A stretch of 64,000 nucleotides of DNA. Origin: Bordetella petrii (lineage in GTDB: Bacteria > Pseudomonadota > Gammaproteobacteria > Burkholderiales > Burkholderiaceae_B). Below the pieces are notes generated by a model. The model was not told the origin of the DNA. It saw nothing but the letters and a program-made list of their open reading frames with translations, and made no database searches. The DNA lies in contig NC_010170.1 in the NCBI RefSeq assembly GCF_000067205.1, positions 2,604,001 through 2,668,000 on the forward strand, written 5' to 3'. Made by a program: the position numbers and the translations under genes. Below, in pieces: positions 49,006 to 57,184 of this stretch. Positions within the stretch are counted from its first letter, which is position 1, and every line of letters begins with the position of its first letter.

Positions 49006-51618
49006 ATGACCACAGCCGCCCCGCCTTCGCTTCCTGACCTGCGCCGGCGGCTGCAAGCCGCGCGCGGCGAGGCCATCGCCCAGTTCCGGCAGCACCGCCG
49101 GCCGGACATCCTGTTGTTCGAACTGCGGCGCGTCGTCGACCAGACGCTGCGCGACCTGCTCAAGCTGCACCCCCTGCCCGCCGGCGCCACACTGGCGGCC
49201 GTCGGCGGCTACGGCCGCGGCGAACTGTACCCGCATTCCGACGTCGACCTGCTGATCCTGCTGCCGCACGCGCCGTCGCCCGGCGATGCGGGCGCCATCG
49301 AGACCCTGGTGGCGGCGCTATGGGACCTGGGTCTGGAGCCCGGCCACAGTGTGCGCACGCTGGCCGACTGCGAGCAGGAAGCGCAGGCCGACATCACCGT
49401 CGAGACCGCCTTGCTGGAATCGCGCTGGCTGGCCGGCAGTCGCAGCCTCATGAAGCAATTCGAGGCGGCCATCCAGGCCCAGCTCGATGCCCCGGCGTTT
49501 TTCCAGGCCAAGCGCGTCGAGATGCAACAGCGCCACGCGCGCTACCAGGAAACCCCGTATGCGCTGGAGCCCAACTGCAAAGAATCGCCCGGCGGGCTGC
49601 GCGATCTGCAGGTGATTCTATGGATGGCGCGCGCCGCCGGCTTCGGCCGCACCTGGCGCGAGGTGGCCCAGGCCGGCCTGCTGACGCCGTCCGAAGCGCG
49701 CGACCTGCGGCGCGCCGAGCAGGCCTTCAAGCGCCTGCGCATCGAGCTGCACCTGCTGACCGGCCGGCGCGAAGACCGCGTGCTGTTCGATTTGCAGCCC
49801 GGCCTGGCCGAGGTCTACGGCATCCAGGCCACCGCCACCCGGCGCAGCAGCGAGCTGCTGATGCAGCGCTATTATTGGGCCGCGCGCCTGGTGACGCAGC
49901 TCAATGCGATTCTGGTGCCCAGCATTGAAGAACGGCTGTTCCCCCGCCCCGACACCGGCGCGCGCGAGATCGACGACGATTTCCGCAACCTGCGCGACCG
50001 GCTCGACATCGTGCGCGACGACGGCTTCGAGCGTAACCCTACACTTTTGCTGCGCGCTTTCCTGGTCATGCAGCAACGCGCGGAGCTTACCGGCCTGACG
50101 CCGCGCACCCTGCGCGCCATGTGGCACTCGCGCCATCGCATCGACGCGCAGTTCCGGCGCAACCCGGTCAACCGCAAGCTGTTCCTGCAGATTCTGCAGC
50201 AGCCGCGCGGCATTGTGCATGAACTGCGGCGCATGACAATGCTGAATATCCTGCCGCGCTATTTGCCGGTATTTCGCCGCATTGTCGGGCAGATGCAGCA
50301 CGACCTGTTCCATGTGTACACCGTCGACCAGCACACGCTGGCCGTGGTGCGCAACATCCGGCGCTTCACCATGCCGGAACACGCGCAGGAATACCCGCTG
50401 GCAAGCCAGCTGATCGCCAACCTCGAACGCCATTGGCTGCTATATGTGGCTGCCCTGTTCCACGACATCGCCAAGGGGCGCGGCGGCGACCATTCCGAGC
50501 TGGGCGCGCGCGAAGTGAGGCGTTTCGCGCACGAGCACGGGCTGGAGCCCGATGATGCGGAGCTGGTCGAGTTCCTGGTTCGCCAGCACTTGCTGATGTC
50601 GGCCGTGGCGCAGAAGCGCGACTTGTCCGACCCGGAGGTCATCAAGGATTTCGCGGCTACCGTGCGCGACGAACGGCGCCTGACGGCACTGTACCTGCTG
50701 ACGGTGGCCGACATACGCGGCACCAGCCCCAAGGTTTGGAATGCCTGGAAAGGCAAGCTGCTCGAAGACCTGTACCGCCTGACGCTGGCCGCGCTGGGCG
50801 GGTCGCCCGCCGACACGCACACCGTGCTGACCGAACGCAAGGAAGAGGCGGCCCGCCTGACCCGCCTGGCCGGCCTGCGCGACGACGCGCGCGATGCCTT
50901 CTGGAACGAGCTGGACGTGGCGTATTTCCTGAGGCACGACGCGTCGGACATCGCCTGGCATACCCGCCACCTTTACTACCAGGTCGCTCCCGACAGCCCG
51001 GTGGTGCGGGCCCGCCCCACCGAGCATGGCGAAGGGCTGCAGATCATGGTGTACACCCGCGACGTGCCCGAGCTGGTGGTGGCCATTTGCGCCTATTTCG
51101 ACGCCAAATCGCTGGGCATCCAGGATGCCCGCATCCATACCACCCGCCATGGCTGGGCGCTGGACAGTTTCATCGTGCTGCTGCCCGAAGGCAGCACCGA
51201 CCTGCGCGCACAGGCCACGCTGGTCGAACACGAACTGGCGCAGCGCCTGCGCGACCCGCAGGACGCCACTGGCGCGCGCGGGGCCTACGGCGCGCCGGCG
51301 CGCCGCCGGCAGTCTCGCATTTCGAAGGTCTTCCCGGTCATGCCGCAAGCCGAACTGCAGCCCGACGAGCGCAGTCAGTCCTGGCGGCTGTCGGTTACCG
51401 CCACCGATCGTCCCGGGCTGCTGCATGCGCTGACGCGCGTGTTCGCCAGTCATGGCGTCAGCGTGAGCATGGCCAAGATCATGACGCTGGGCGACCGGGT
51501 TGAAGACGTGTTCATTTTGACTGGCTCGGCGCTGGAGCGCCCGCGCACCCAAATGCAGTTCGAACGGGCCGTGCTGGACGCCCTGGCCGGCGACGAGGCG
51601 CGGCAACAGGCGGCGTAA
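49006..51618 (+). CDS. glnD: PII uridylyltransferase/uridylyl-removing enzyme
   Basis: This 870-residue nitrogen sensor adds UMP to PII proteins when glutamine is low and removes it when glutamine is high. The order is a nucleotidyltransferase domain (VGGYGRGELYPHSDVDLL, about residues 65-82), a central helical part, an HD domain that hydrolyses PII-UMP (LFHDIAKGRGGDHSELG, about 484), and two C-terminal ACT domains that bind glutamine (the last starting SVTATDRPGLLHALTRVF). It follows map closely and converges on the flavoprotein gene. Confidence 0.96.
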   Translation: MTTAAPPSLPDLRRRLQAARGEAIAQFRQHRRPDILLFELRRVVDQTLRDLLKLHPLPAGATLAAVGGYGRGELYPHSDVDLLILLPHAPSPGDAGAIETLVAALWDLGLEPGHSVRTLADCEQEAQADITVETALLESRWLAGSRSLMKQFEAAIQAQLDAPAFFQAKRVEMQQRHARYQETPYALEPNCKESPGGLRDLQVILWMARAAGFGRTWREVAQAGLLTPSEARDLRRAEQAFKRLRIELHLLTGRREDRVLFDLQPGLAEVYGIQATATRRSSELLMQRYYWAARLVTQLNAILVPSIEERLFPRPDTGAREIDDDFRNLRDRLDIVRDDGFERNPTLLLRAFLVMQQRAELTGLTPRTLRAMWHSRHRIDAQFRRNPVNRKLFLQILQQPRGIVHELRRMTMLNILPRYLPVFRRIVGQMQHDLFHVYTVDQHTLAVVRNIRRFTMPEHAQEYPLASQLIANLERHWLLYVAALFHDIAKGRGGDHSELGAREVRRFAHEHGLEPDDAELVEFLVRQHLLMSAVAQKRDLSDPEVIKDFAATVRDERRLTALYLLTVADIRGTSPKVWNAWKGKLLEDLYRLTLAALGGSPADTHTVLTERKEEAARLTRLAGLRDDARDAFWNELDVAYFLRHDASDIAWHTRHLYYQVAPDSPVVRARPTEHGEGLQIMVYTRDVPELVVAICAYFDAKSLGIQDARIHTTRHGWALDSFIVLLPEGSTDLRAQATLVEHELAQRLRDPQDATGARGAYGAPARRRQSRISKVFPVMPQAELQPDERSQSWRLSVTATDRPGLLHALTRVFASHGVSVSMAKIMTLGDRVEDVFILTGSALERPRTQMQFERAVLDALAGDEARQQAA

Positions 51619-51651
51619 ACGGCGAATTGCGGGTGCTTCGAGCTGCGAGCC

Positions 51652-53070
51652 TCAGGCGGCCTGCCGCTGCGCCTGGCGGACTTCCTGCAGGCGCGCCGCG
51701 GCGTCGCGCAGCGCGGTGCGCAGCCCCTCTTCCACCACCGGATGGTAGAACGGCATGTCGAGCATCCGGGCCACGGTGAGCTGCTGCTGCGCGGCCCAGG
51801 CCAGCAGATGGCCGATGTGCTCGGCCGCCGGGCCGACCATTTCGGCGCCCAGGAACTGTCCGGTTTCGTTGTCGGCGTACACGTGCAGGATGCCCTTGTT
51901 CTTGAGCATGACGCGCGAGCGGCCCTGGTCGCCGAAGTCGACTTCGCCGGTCACGAAGCCGCCTTGCGGCAGGCGCGCATAGGGCGTGCCAACCATGGCG
52001 ATCTGCGGATCGGAAAACACGACCGCCAGGCCCGCGCGCCGCAGCCCGGGCTGCACGTCCGGATAACGCGCCGCGTTGGCGCCGGCGATGCGGCCTTCAT
52101 CGGCGGCCTCGTGCAGCAGTGGCGCGTCGGCGTTAGCATCGCCAGCAATGAAGATCGGCGCCGCGCCAGCCTGCAAGGTGTTGCGGTTGAACTCGGGCAC
52201 GCCGCGGGCGTCGCGCGCCAGGCTGGTGTGATGCAGGTCGAGTCCGTCCACGTTCGGCCGCCGGCCGGTGGCCACCAGCGCGTAGTCGAACAGTTCAGTG
52301 CGTTCGGTGTTGTCCAGCGCCACGTAGCGGACTTCGACCTGGTCGCCCACGCGCGTCGTGGACAGCACGCGCGCGTCCGGGTCCAGGTAGAACTCGTCCT
52401 GGAAGCTGCGGCGCGCGCGCTGGCGCACCACCGGGTCGCCCAGTCCGCCCAGGCTGCCGCTGACGCCGAATACCCGCACTCGCACGCCCAGCCGGGCCAG
52501 CGCCTGGCCCAGTTCCAGGCCGATGACGCCAGGGCCGAACACAGCCACGCTGCGCGGCAGGTCTTGCCAGGCGAATACGTCGTCGTTGACGACCAGGCGG
52601 TCGCCCAGCGCAAGGAACGGCGGCGGCACCGAGGGCCGCGATCCCGTGGCGATGACCACGCTGGCCGCGCGCACTTCGACGCGCTCGTCCACGCGCAGCA
52701 CGGTATCGGATACAAAGCGCGCATAGCCGGCGAGCTTGTCTTCGGCCGGGATGTTCTCCACGCCTTCCAACACGAACCCGACAAAGCGGTCGCGCTCGCG
52801 GCGCACCCGCTCCATGACTGCGCGGCCGTCTACGCGCACCGCGCCGTCAATGTGCACGCCGAACGGCGCCGTGTGGGCGGCAGAATGCGCCGCCTCGGCC
52901 GCCGCGATCAGCAGCTTGGAAGGCATGCAACCCACCCGCGCGCAGGTTGTGCCGTACGGGCCGCCTTCGATCAGCAGCGCGCGCTTGCCGGCGGCGCGGG
53001 CGGCGCGATAAGCCGCCAAACCAGCCGTGCCGGCGCCAATGACGGCGATATCGGTATGCAGAATATCCAT
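51652..53070 (-). CDS. FAD-dependent pyridine nucleotide-disulfide reductase
   Basis: A 472-residue flavoprotein of the dihydrolipoamide dehydrogenase/mercuric reductase class. FAD binds at VIGAGTAG (residues 10-17). The redox disulfide is Cys43-Cys48 in TTCARVGCMPSK, NAD(P) binds in the middle domain, and the HPVVEEG catalytic His-Glu pair is near the end. No 2-oxoacid dehydrogenase genes are close, so a general lipoamide dehydrogenase role is doubtful. It lies 136 bases downstream of the peroxiredoxin-glutaredoxin gene, so a disulfide reductase for that system is a reasonable idea. A strong hairpin in the gap may separate their transcripts. Confidence 0.8.
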   Translation of the reverse strand: MDILHTDIAVIGAGTAGLAAYRAARAAGKRALLIEGGPYGTTCARVGCMPSKLLIAAAEAAHSAAHTAPFGVHIDGAVRVDGRAVMERVRRERDRFVGFVLEGVENIPAEDKLAGYARFVSDTVLRVDERVEVRAASVVIATGSRPSVPPPFLALGDRLVVNDDVFAWQDLPRSVAVFGPGVIGLELGQALARLGVRVRVFGVSGSLGGLGDPVVRQRARRSFQDEFYLDPDARVLSTTRVGDQVEVRYVALDNTERTELFDYALVATGRRPNVDGLDLHHTSLARDARGVPEFNRNTLQAGAAPIFIAGDANADAPLLHEAADEGRIAGANAARYPDVQPGLRRAGLAVVFSDPQIAMVGTPYARLPQGGFVTGEVDFGDQGRSRVMLKNKGILHVYADNETGQFLGAEMVGPAAEHIGHLLAWAAQQQLTVARMLDMPFYHPVVEEGLRTALRDAAARLQEVRQAQRQAA

Positions 53071-53140
53071 GACTGTCCCATGCTGGACCAGCGCCGCGTG
53101 GCCGCGCCGGCAGAGTAAACCGTAAGGTAAGAAGTGTGCT

Positions 53141-53171
53141 GGCATCCGGCGTCCTCGTGACGCCGGATGCC
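53141..53171. other. Perfect 13-bp hairpin between the peroxiredoxin and reductase genes
   Basis: The stem GGCATCCGGCGTC (53141-53153) pairs fully with 53159-53171 around a five-base loop. It starts 36 bases past the peroxiredoxin-glutaredoxin stop. The bases after it on the minus strand lack a clean T-run, so it is a pause, Rho-type end or processing site rather than a textbook terminator. Confidence 0.65.
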
Positions 53172-53206
53172 GCGCGGGCGAGGCTGTGCCTGTCCGCTGC
53201 GGGGAA

Positions 53207-53932
53207 CTACAGGTATGCCTTCAGGTCTTCCAGGCCGCCTACCAGGGTGCCGTTGATGAAGACTTGCGGGGCCGTGCCCTTGCCCGAGATCGCGCCGATG
53301 ACCCGGCCGCGCACCTTGTGCTCGAGCGGAATCTCGATCGGGTCGTAGCCCTTGTCGGCCAGCAGGGCCTTGGCTTCGATGCAGAACGGGCAACCCGGCT
53401 TGGAAAACACCACCACCTGATCGGGCTTCTTCGCCTGCGGGGCGATATAGGCCAGCATGGTGTCGGCGTCCGAGACTTCGAAGGGGTCGCCTTCTTTCTG
53501 CGGTTCGATGAACATCTTTTCGATCACGCCGTCTTTCACCAGCATCGAATAGCGCCAGCTGCGCTTGCCGAAGCCGAGGTCGCGCTTGTCGACCAGCATG
53601 CCCATGCCTTCGGTGAAGTCGCCATTGCCATCGGGCAGCAGCGTGATGTTGCCGGCCTCCTGGTCCTTGGCCCATTCGTTCATGACGAAGGTGTCATTGA
53701 CCGACACGCATACGACAGCGTCCACGCCTACGCTGGCGAACGTCGACGCCAGCTCGTTGTAGCGCGGCAGGTGCGTCGAGGAGCAAGTGGGGGTAAAAGC
53801 GCCAGGCAGCGAGAAGACCACGACGGTCTTGTTCTTGAACAGGTCGTCGGTGCTGACCTGCTTCCATTCGTTGTCCTGGCGGATGGGGAAGGTCACGTTG
53901 GGGACCCGTTGGCCTTCGCGATTCTGCAGCAT
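53207..53932 (-). CDS. Peroxiredoxin 5-glutaredoxin fusion protein
   Basis: A 241-residue hybrid. The first 160 residues are a Prx5 peroxiredoxin with the peroxidatic Cys50 in PGAFTPTCSSTHLP. The last 75 form a glutaredoxin with CPFC at 181-184 and the glutathione-binding TAPQVFINGTLVGG. Known examples (for example in Haemophilus and Neisseria) reduce peroxides with glutathione directly, because the glutaredoxin part resolves the peroxiredoxin. AAGGAG lies before the ATG. oxyR is often its neighbour but is absent here; an AT-rich stretch with an inverted repeat lies upstream. Confidence 0.95.
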   Translation of the reverse strand: MLQNREGQRVPNVTFPIRQDNEWKQVSTDDLFKNKTVVVFSLPGAFTPTCSSTHLPRYNELASTFASVGVDAVVCVSVNDTFVMNEWAKDQEAGNITLLPDGNGDFTEGMGMLVDKRDLGFGKRSWRYSMLVKDGVIEKMFIEPQKEGDPFEVSDADTMLAYIAPQAKKPDQVVVFSKPGCPFCIEAKALLADKGYDPIEIPLEHKVRGRVIGAISGKGTAPQVFINGTLVGGLEDLKAYL

Positions 53933-53992
53933 TCAATCATCTCCTTGAGGGGGTTTGGCGGCCTCGCCACCATGAAAGAGATGATAAATGCG

Positions 53993-54037
53993 GGCTATCA
54001 ATATAACAAATTTAATTATTTAACTTAATTGATAGCC
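53993..54037. promoter_or_regulatory. AT-rich inverted repeat upstream of the peroxiredoxin gene
   Basis: Arms GGCTATCAAT (53993-54002) and ATTGATAGCC (54028-54037) match exactly and flank a 25-base spacer of almost pure A/T. It lies 61 bases before the peroxiredoxin ATG and 34 bases from the copZ stop. It could bind a regulator or act as a copZ terminator. It lacks the ATAG-N7-CTAT spacing expected for OxyR. Confidence 0.5.
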
Positions 54038-54070
54038 AAGGCCAATCGGGCCACCCGCCCAGTGTCCGCC

Positions 54071-54274
54071 TTATGCCAGCGGCTGCACGTCGTAGCCCGC
54101 CTGCTCGATGGCGGCGCGCACCGGATCGGCGGCGGGCGCATTGTCGACCGTGACGCGGTGGGCGGCAAGATCGGCCGTAACGCGGGCGCCGGGCACGGCT
54201 TGCTGCACCGCCTGGGTGATGGTACTGACGCAATGACCGCAGGTCATGTCGGGAACGGTGAATTGGAAAGACAT
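54071..54274 (-). CDS. copZ: Copper chaperone (HMA domain)
   Basis: A 67-residue protein consisting of a single heavy-metal-associated domain, with the metal motif MTCGHC near residues 9-14. Such chaperones bind Cu(I) and pass it to the CopA ATPase. The ATG at 54274 follows a GGAG at a usable distance, and the upstream frame is not conserved. It is divergent from copA across about 160 bases that contain two CueR-type operators, so both are likely to be induced by copper together. Confidence 0.9.
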   Translation of the reverse strand: MSFQFTVPDMTCGHCVSTITQAVQQAVPGARVTADLAAHRVTVDNAPAADPVRAAIEQAGYDVQPLA

Positions 54275-54337
54275 GGCAGCTCCTGTAGAACGAAAGAATA
54301 AAACATGGGCCAAGCCCACGAGACGGAACCAGCTTAA

Positions 54338-54358
54338 ACCTTCCCATCATGGCAAAGT
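54338..54358 (-). promoter_or_regulatory. CueR-type operator for copZ
   Basis: The dyad ACCTTCC-N7-GCAAAGT (seven-base arms, read on the plus strand) lies about 64 bases before copZ. On the minus strand it sits in the spacer between TTGACT and TAAGCT, a 19-base spacing as in MerR-family promoters. The second arm is less perfect than at the copA site. Confidence 0.75.
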
Positions 54359-54374
54359 CAAGCGTAAAATGGGC

Positions 54375-54405
54375 TTGACCTTCCCATCATGGGAAGGATG
54401 AAACT
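54375..54405 (+). promoter_or_regulatory. CueR-type operator/promoter for copA
   Basis: A near-perfect dyad, ACCTTCC-CATCATG-GGAAGGA (54378-54398), overlaps TTGACC (54375-54380) as -35. A MerR-type 19-base spacer leads to a weak -10 around GAAACT (54400-54405). Its start lies about 60 bases before copA. This is the arrangement that CueR-Cu(I) twists into an active promoter. Confidence 0.82.
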
Positions 54406-54435
54406 GTCGGCACATTCTCTTGCCGGAGCCGCAGC

Positions 54436-56736
54436 ATGACTGCCCCTACCCTAGTCCAGACTGAACTCGCCATCGAAGGCATGACCTGCGCCTCATGCGT
54501 CAAGCGGGTAGAAAAAGCCTTGTCGGCCGTGGCCGGCGTGGGCGCGGCCAGCGTCAACCTTGCCACCGAGAGCGCCCGCGTCGAACATGACCCGGCCGCC
54601 GACGCCCAGGCGCTGGTGGCCGCAGTGGCGCGCGTGGGCTACACGGCCCATCCCATTGCCGCTCAGGACGGCCACGAGGCCCGCCAGGAACAGGCGCGCG
54701 CCGACGAGGCGCGCAGCTTGCGCCGCGCCTTCACCGTAGCCCTGGTGCTCACCCTGCCCGTTTTTGTGCTGGAAATGGGCTCGCATATTTTTCCCGCCAT
54801 GCACCATTGGGTGGCCACGCGGCTGGGCACGCAAAACAGCTGGCTGCTGCAGTTTGCGCTGACCACCGCCGTGCTGGCCTGGCCGGGCCGGGTTTTTTTC
54901 ACTAAGGGGCTGGCCGCGCTGTGGCGCCGCGCACCCGAGATGAACTCGCTGGTTGCGGTGGGCGCGGGCGCGGCCTGGGCTTATTCCGTGGCGGCTACCT
55001 TTGCTGCGCAATGGCTGCCCGCCAACGCACGCTACGTCTATTACGAAGCCGCGGCCGTCATCGTCACGCTCATTCTGCTGGGACGCATGCTGGAAGCTCG
55101 CGCCAAGGGGCGCACCGGCGCGGCCATCAAGCGCCTGATCGGCCTGCAGCCCCGCACCGCGCGCGTGCTGCGCGACGGCCAGGCGCACGACGTGCCCATT
55201 GAGCAGGTGCGCCGCGGTGAGCATGTCGTGGTGCGCCCCGGCGAGAAGATCCCCATCGACGGCGAGATCATCGAAGGCAGCTCGTACGTCGACGAGTCCA
55301 TGTTGACGGGCGAACCAATGCCCGTGGAAAAGCGCGCCGGCATGCGTGCCACCGGCGGCACGCTGAACACCTCGGGCAGTTTCACCCTGCGCGTCACGCA
55401 CACGGGCGCCGACACCATGCTGGCCCGCATCATCCACATGGTGCAGACGGCCCAGGGCGCGAAGCTGCCTATCCAGACACTGGTGGACCAGATTACCGCC
55501 TGGTTCGTGCCCGCGGTCATGGCGATCGCGCTGCTGGCTTTCGCGGCCTGGCTGGCGTGGGGCCCCTCGCCGGCGCTGCCGCTGGCCCTGGTCAACGCGG
55601 TGGCCGTGTTGATCATTGCCTGCCCGTGCGCCATGGGCCTGGCAACCCCCACTTCCATCATGGTGGGCACGGGCCGCGCCGCGGATCTGGGCGTGCTGTT
55701 CCGCCAGGGCGACGCGCTGCAGGCGCTGCGCGATGTCGAGGTCGTGGCGTTCGACAAGACCGGCACGCTGACACTGGGCAAGCCGGCCCTGGTGGGCCTG
55801 CAGGCCGCGCCGGGCTTCGACGGCGACCAGGTGCTGGGCTGGTTGGCCGCGGTGCAGGAACGTTCCGAGCATCCCATCGCCCGCGCGATCGTGGCGGCCG
55901 CGCGCTCGCGCGGGCTGCCCGCCCTGCCCGCCGACGACTTCCAGGCTGTGACCGGCGCCGGTGTGCAGGCACGGGTGGACGGCCGGCGCATCGTGGCGGG
56001 CGCCGCGCGACTGATGGCTCAACACGCCGTCGACCTGGCGGTATTCGGCGAGCAGGCGGCAGACTGGGGCGCCGAAGGCAAGACCCCCGTGTATGTGGCG
56101 GTGGATGGACGCGCGGCCGCGCTGGTGGCGGTGAGCGACCCGCTCAAGCCCTCGGCGGCCAGCGCCATCAACGCATTGCATGCGCTGGGCATCAAGACGG
56201 CGATGATTACTGGCGACAATGAACTGACCGCGCGCAGCGTGGCGCGGCAACTGGGCATCGACGAGGTGCGCGCCGAGGTGCTGCCCGATGGCAAGGTCGC
56301 GGCCATCGAGGCGCTGCGCGCCGGCGGCCGGAAGCTGGCCTTCGTGGGCGACGGCATCAACGATGCGCCGGCGCTGGCCGCGTCCGACGTGGGCATTGCC
56401 ATCGGCACCGGTACGGACGTGGCGATCGAAGCGGCTTCGGTCGTGCTGATGGCCGACGACCTGCACGGCGTGCCCAACGCCATCGGACTCAGCCGCGCCA
56501 CCCTGGCTAATATCCGCCAGAACCTGTTCTGGGCCTTTGCCTACAACGCCGCGCTGATTCCGCTGGCGGCCGGGGCGCTGTATCCCGCGTTCGGCCTGCA
56601 ACTGTCGCCCATTTTCGCGGCGGGCGCCATGGCCCTGTCCAGCGTGTTCGTATTGGGCAACGCGCTGCGCCTGCGCGCCTACCGCCCCGCCCATCCGCCT
56701 GCCCATTCACCAGCCCGCGAAGACCAGCCATCATGA
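54436..56736 (+). CDS. copA: Cu(I)-exporting P1B-type ATPase
   Basis: A 766-residue inner-membrane pump that ejects Cu(I) into the periplasm. One N-terminal HMA domain carries CASC (Cys18, Cys21). The intramembrane metal site is Cys396-Pro-Cys398 (IIACPCAMGL), and Asp440 of DKTGTL is phosphorylated. The actuator TGEP and the hinge GDGIND are present. Only one HMA domain is found, fewer than in E. coli. It is followed by cueR with a four-base overlap, so the pump and its sensor are co-expressed. Confidence 0.96.
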   Translation: MTAPTLVQTELAIEGMTCASCVKRVEKALSAVAGVGAASVNLATESARVEHDPAADAQALVAAVARVGYTAHPIAAQDGHEARQEQARADEARSLRRAFTVALVLTLPVFVLEMGSHIFPAMHHWVATRLGTQNSWLLQFALTTAVLAWPGRVFFTKGLAALWRRAPEMNSLVAVGAGAAWAYSVAATFAAQWLPANARYVYYEAAAVIVTLILLGRMLEARAKGRTGAAIKRLIGLQPRTARVLRDGQAHDVPIEQVRRGEHVVVRPGEKIPIDGEIIEGSSYVDESMLTGEPMPVEKRAGMRATGGTLNTSGSFTLRVTHTGADTMLARIIHMVQTAQGAKLPIQTLVDQITAWFVPAVMAIALLAFAAWLAWGPSPALPLALVNAVAVLIIACPCAMGLATPTSIMVGTGRAADLGVLFRQGDALQALRDVEVVAFDKTGTLTLGKPALVGLQAAPGFDGDQVLGWLAAVQERSEHPIARAIVAAARSRGLPALPADDFQAVTGAGVQARVDGRRIVAGAARLMAQHAVDLAVFGEQAADWGAEGKTPVYVAVDGRAAALVAVSDPLKPSAASAINALHALGIKTAMITGDNELTARSVARQLGIDEVRAEVLPDGKVAAIEALRAGGRKLAFVGDGINDAPALAASDVGIAIGTGTDVAIEAASVVLMADDLHGVPNAIGLSRATLANIRQNLFWAFAYNAALIPLAAGALYPAFGLQLSPIFAAGAMALSSVFVLGNALRLRAYRPAHPPAHSPAREDQPS

Positions 56737-57128
56737 ATATCGGACAAGCCGCCAGCGCCACGGGCATCTCGGCCAAGATGATCCGCTATTACGAAAGCAT
56801 CGGCCTGATCGGCCCGGCCACGCGCACCGAGTCCGGCTACCGCGTATACAGCGAGCATGACCTGCATACCTTGCGGTTCGTGCGGCGCGCTCGCGACCTG
56901 GGCTTCTCGGTAGAACAGATGCACGAACTGCTGGCGCTGTGGCGCGATCGCGGCCGTGCCAGCGCCGACGTCAAGCGCATCGCGCTGAGCCATGTAGAAG
57001 GCCTGGAGCGCAAGGCCGCCGAACTGCAGCAGATGGCCGACAGTCTGAGGCACCTGGCGCGCCATTGCCACGGGGACAGCCGCCCCGAGTGCCCCATCAT
57101 CGAAGAACTGGGCGGCGGCGCGGGCTGA
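56733..57128 (+). CDS. cueR: Copper-responsive MerR-family activator
   Basis: A 131-residue MerR-type regulator: N-terminal winged helix (IGQAASATGISAKMIRYYES), long dimer helix (about 75-108), and a C-terminal metal loop with Cys112 and Cys120 (CHGDSRPEC), identical in position to E. coli CueR. This Cys-x7-Cys binds Cu(I), Ag(I) or Au(I). It is translationally coupled to copA and should activate both operators upstream of copZ and copA. It converges on rlmD. Confidence 0.94.
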   Translation: MNIGQAASATGISAKMIRYYESIGLIGPATRTESGYRVYSEHDLHTLRFVRRARDLGFSVEQMHELLALWRDRGRASADVKRIALSHVEGLERKAAELQQMADSLRHLARHCHGDSRPECPIIEELGGGAG

Positions 57129-57184
57129 GCGCGCCGTACCGCGACGCCCGCGCAACCGGGGCCGCGCTGCAAACCGGGTAGCGA

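Noticed and set aside
53993..54037. OxyR binding site
   Set aside because: The arms are CTAT...ATAG with the wrong polarity and spacing for the four ATAG/CTAT half-sites of OxyR.
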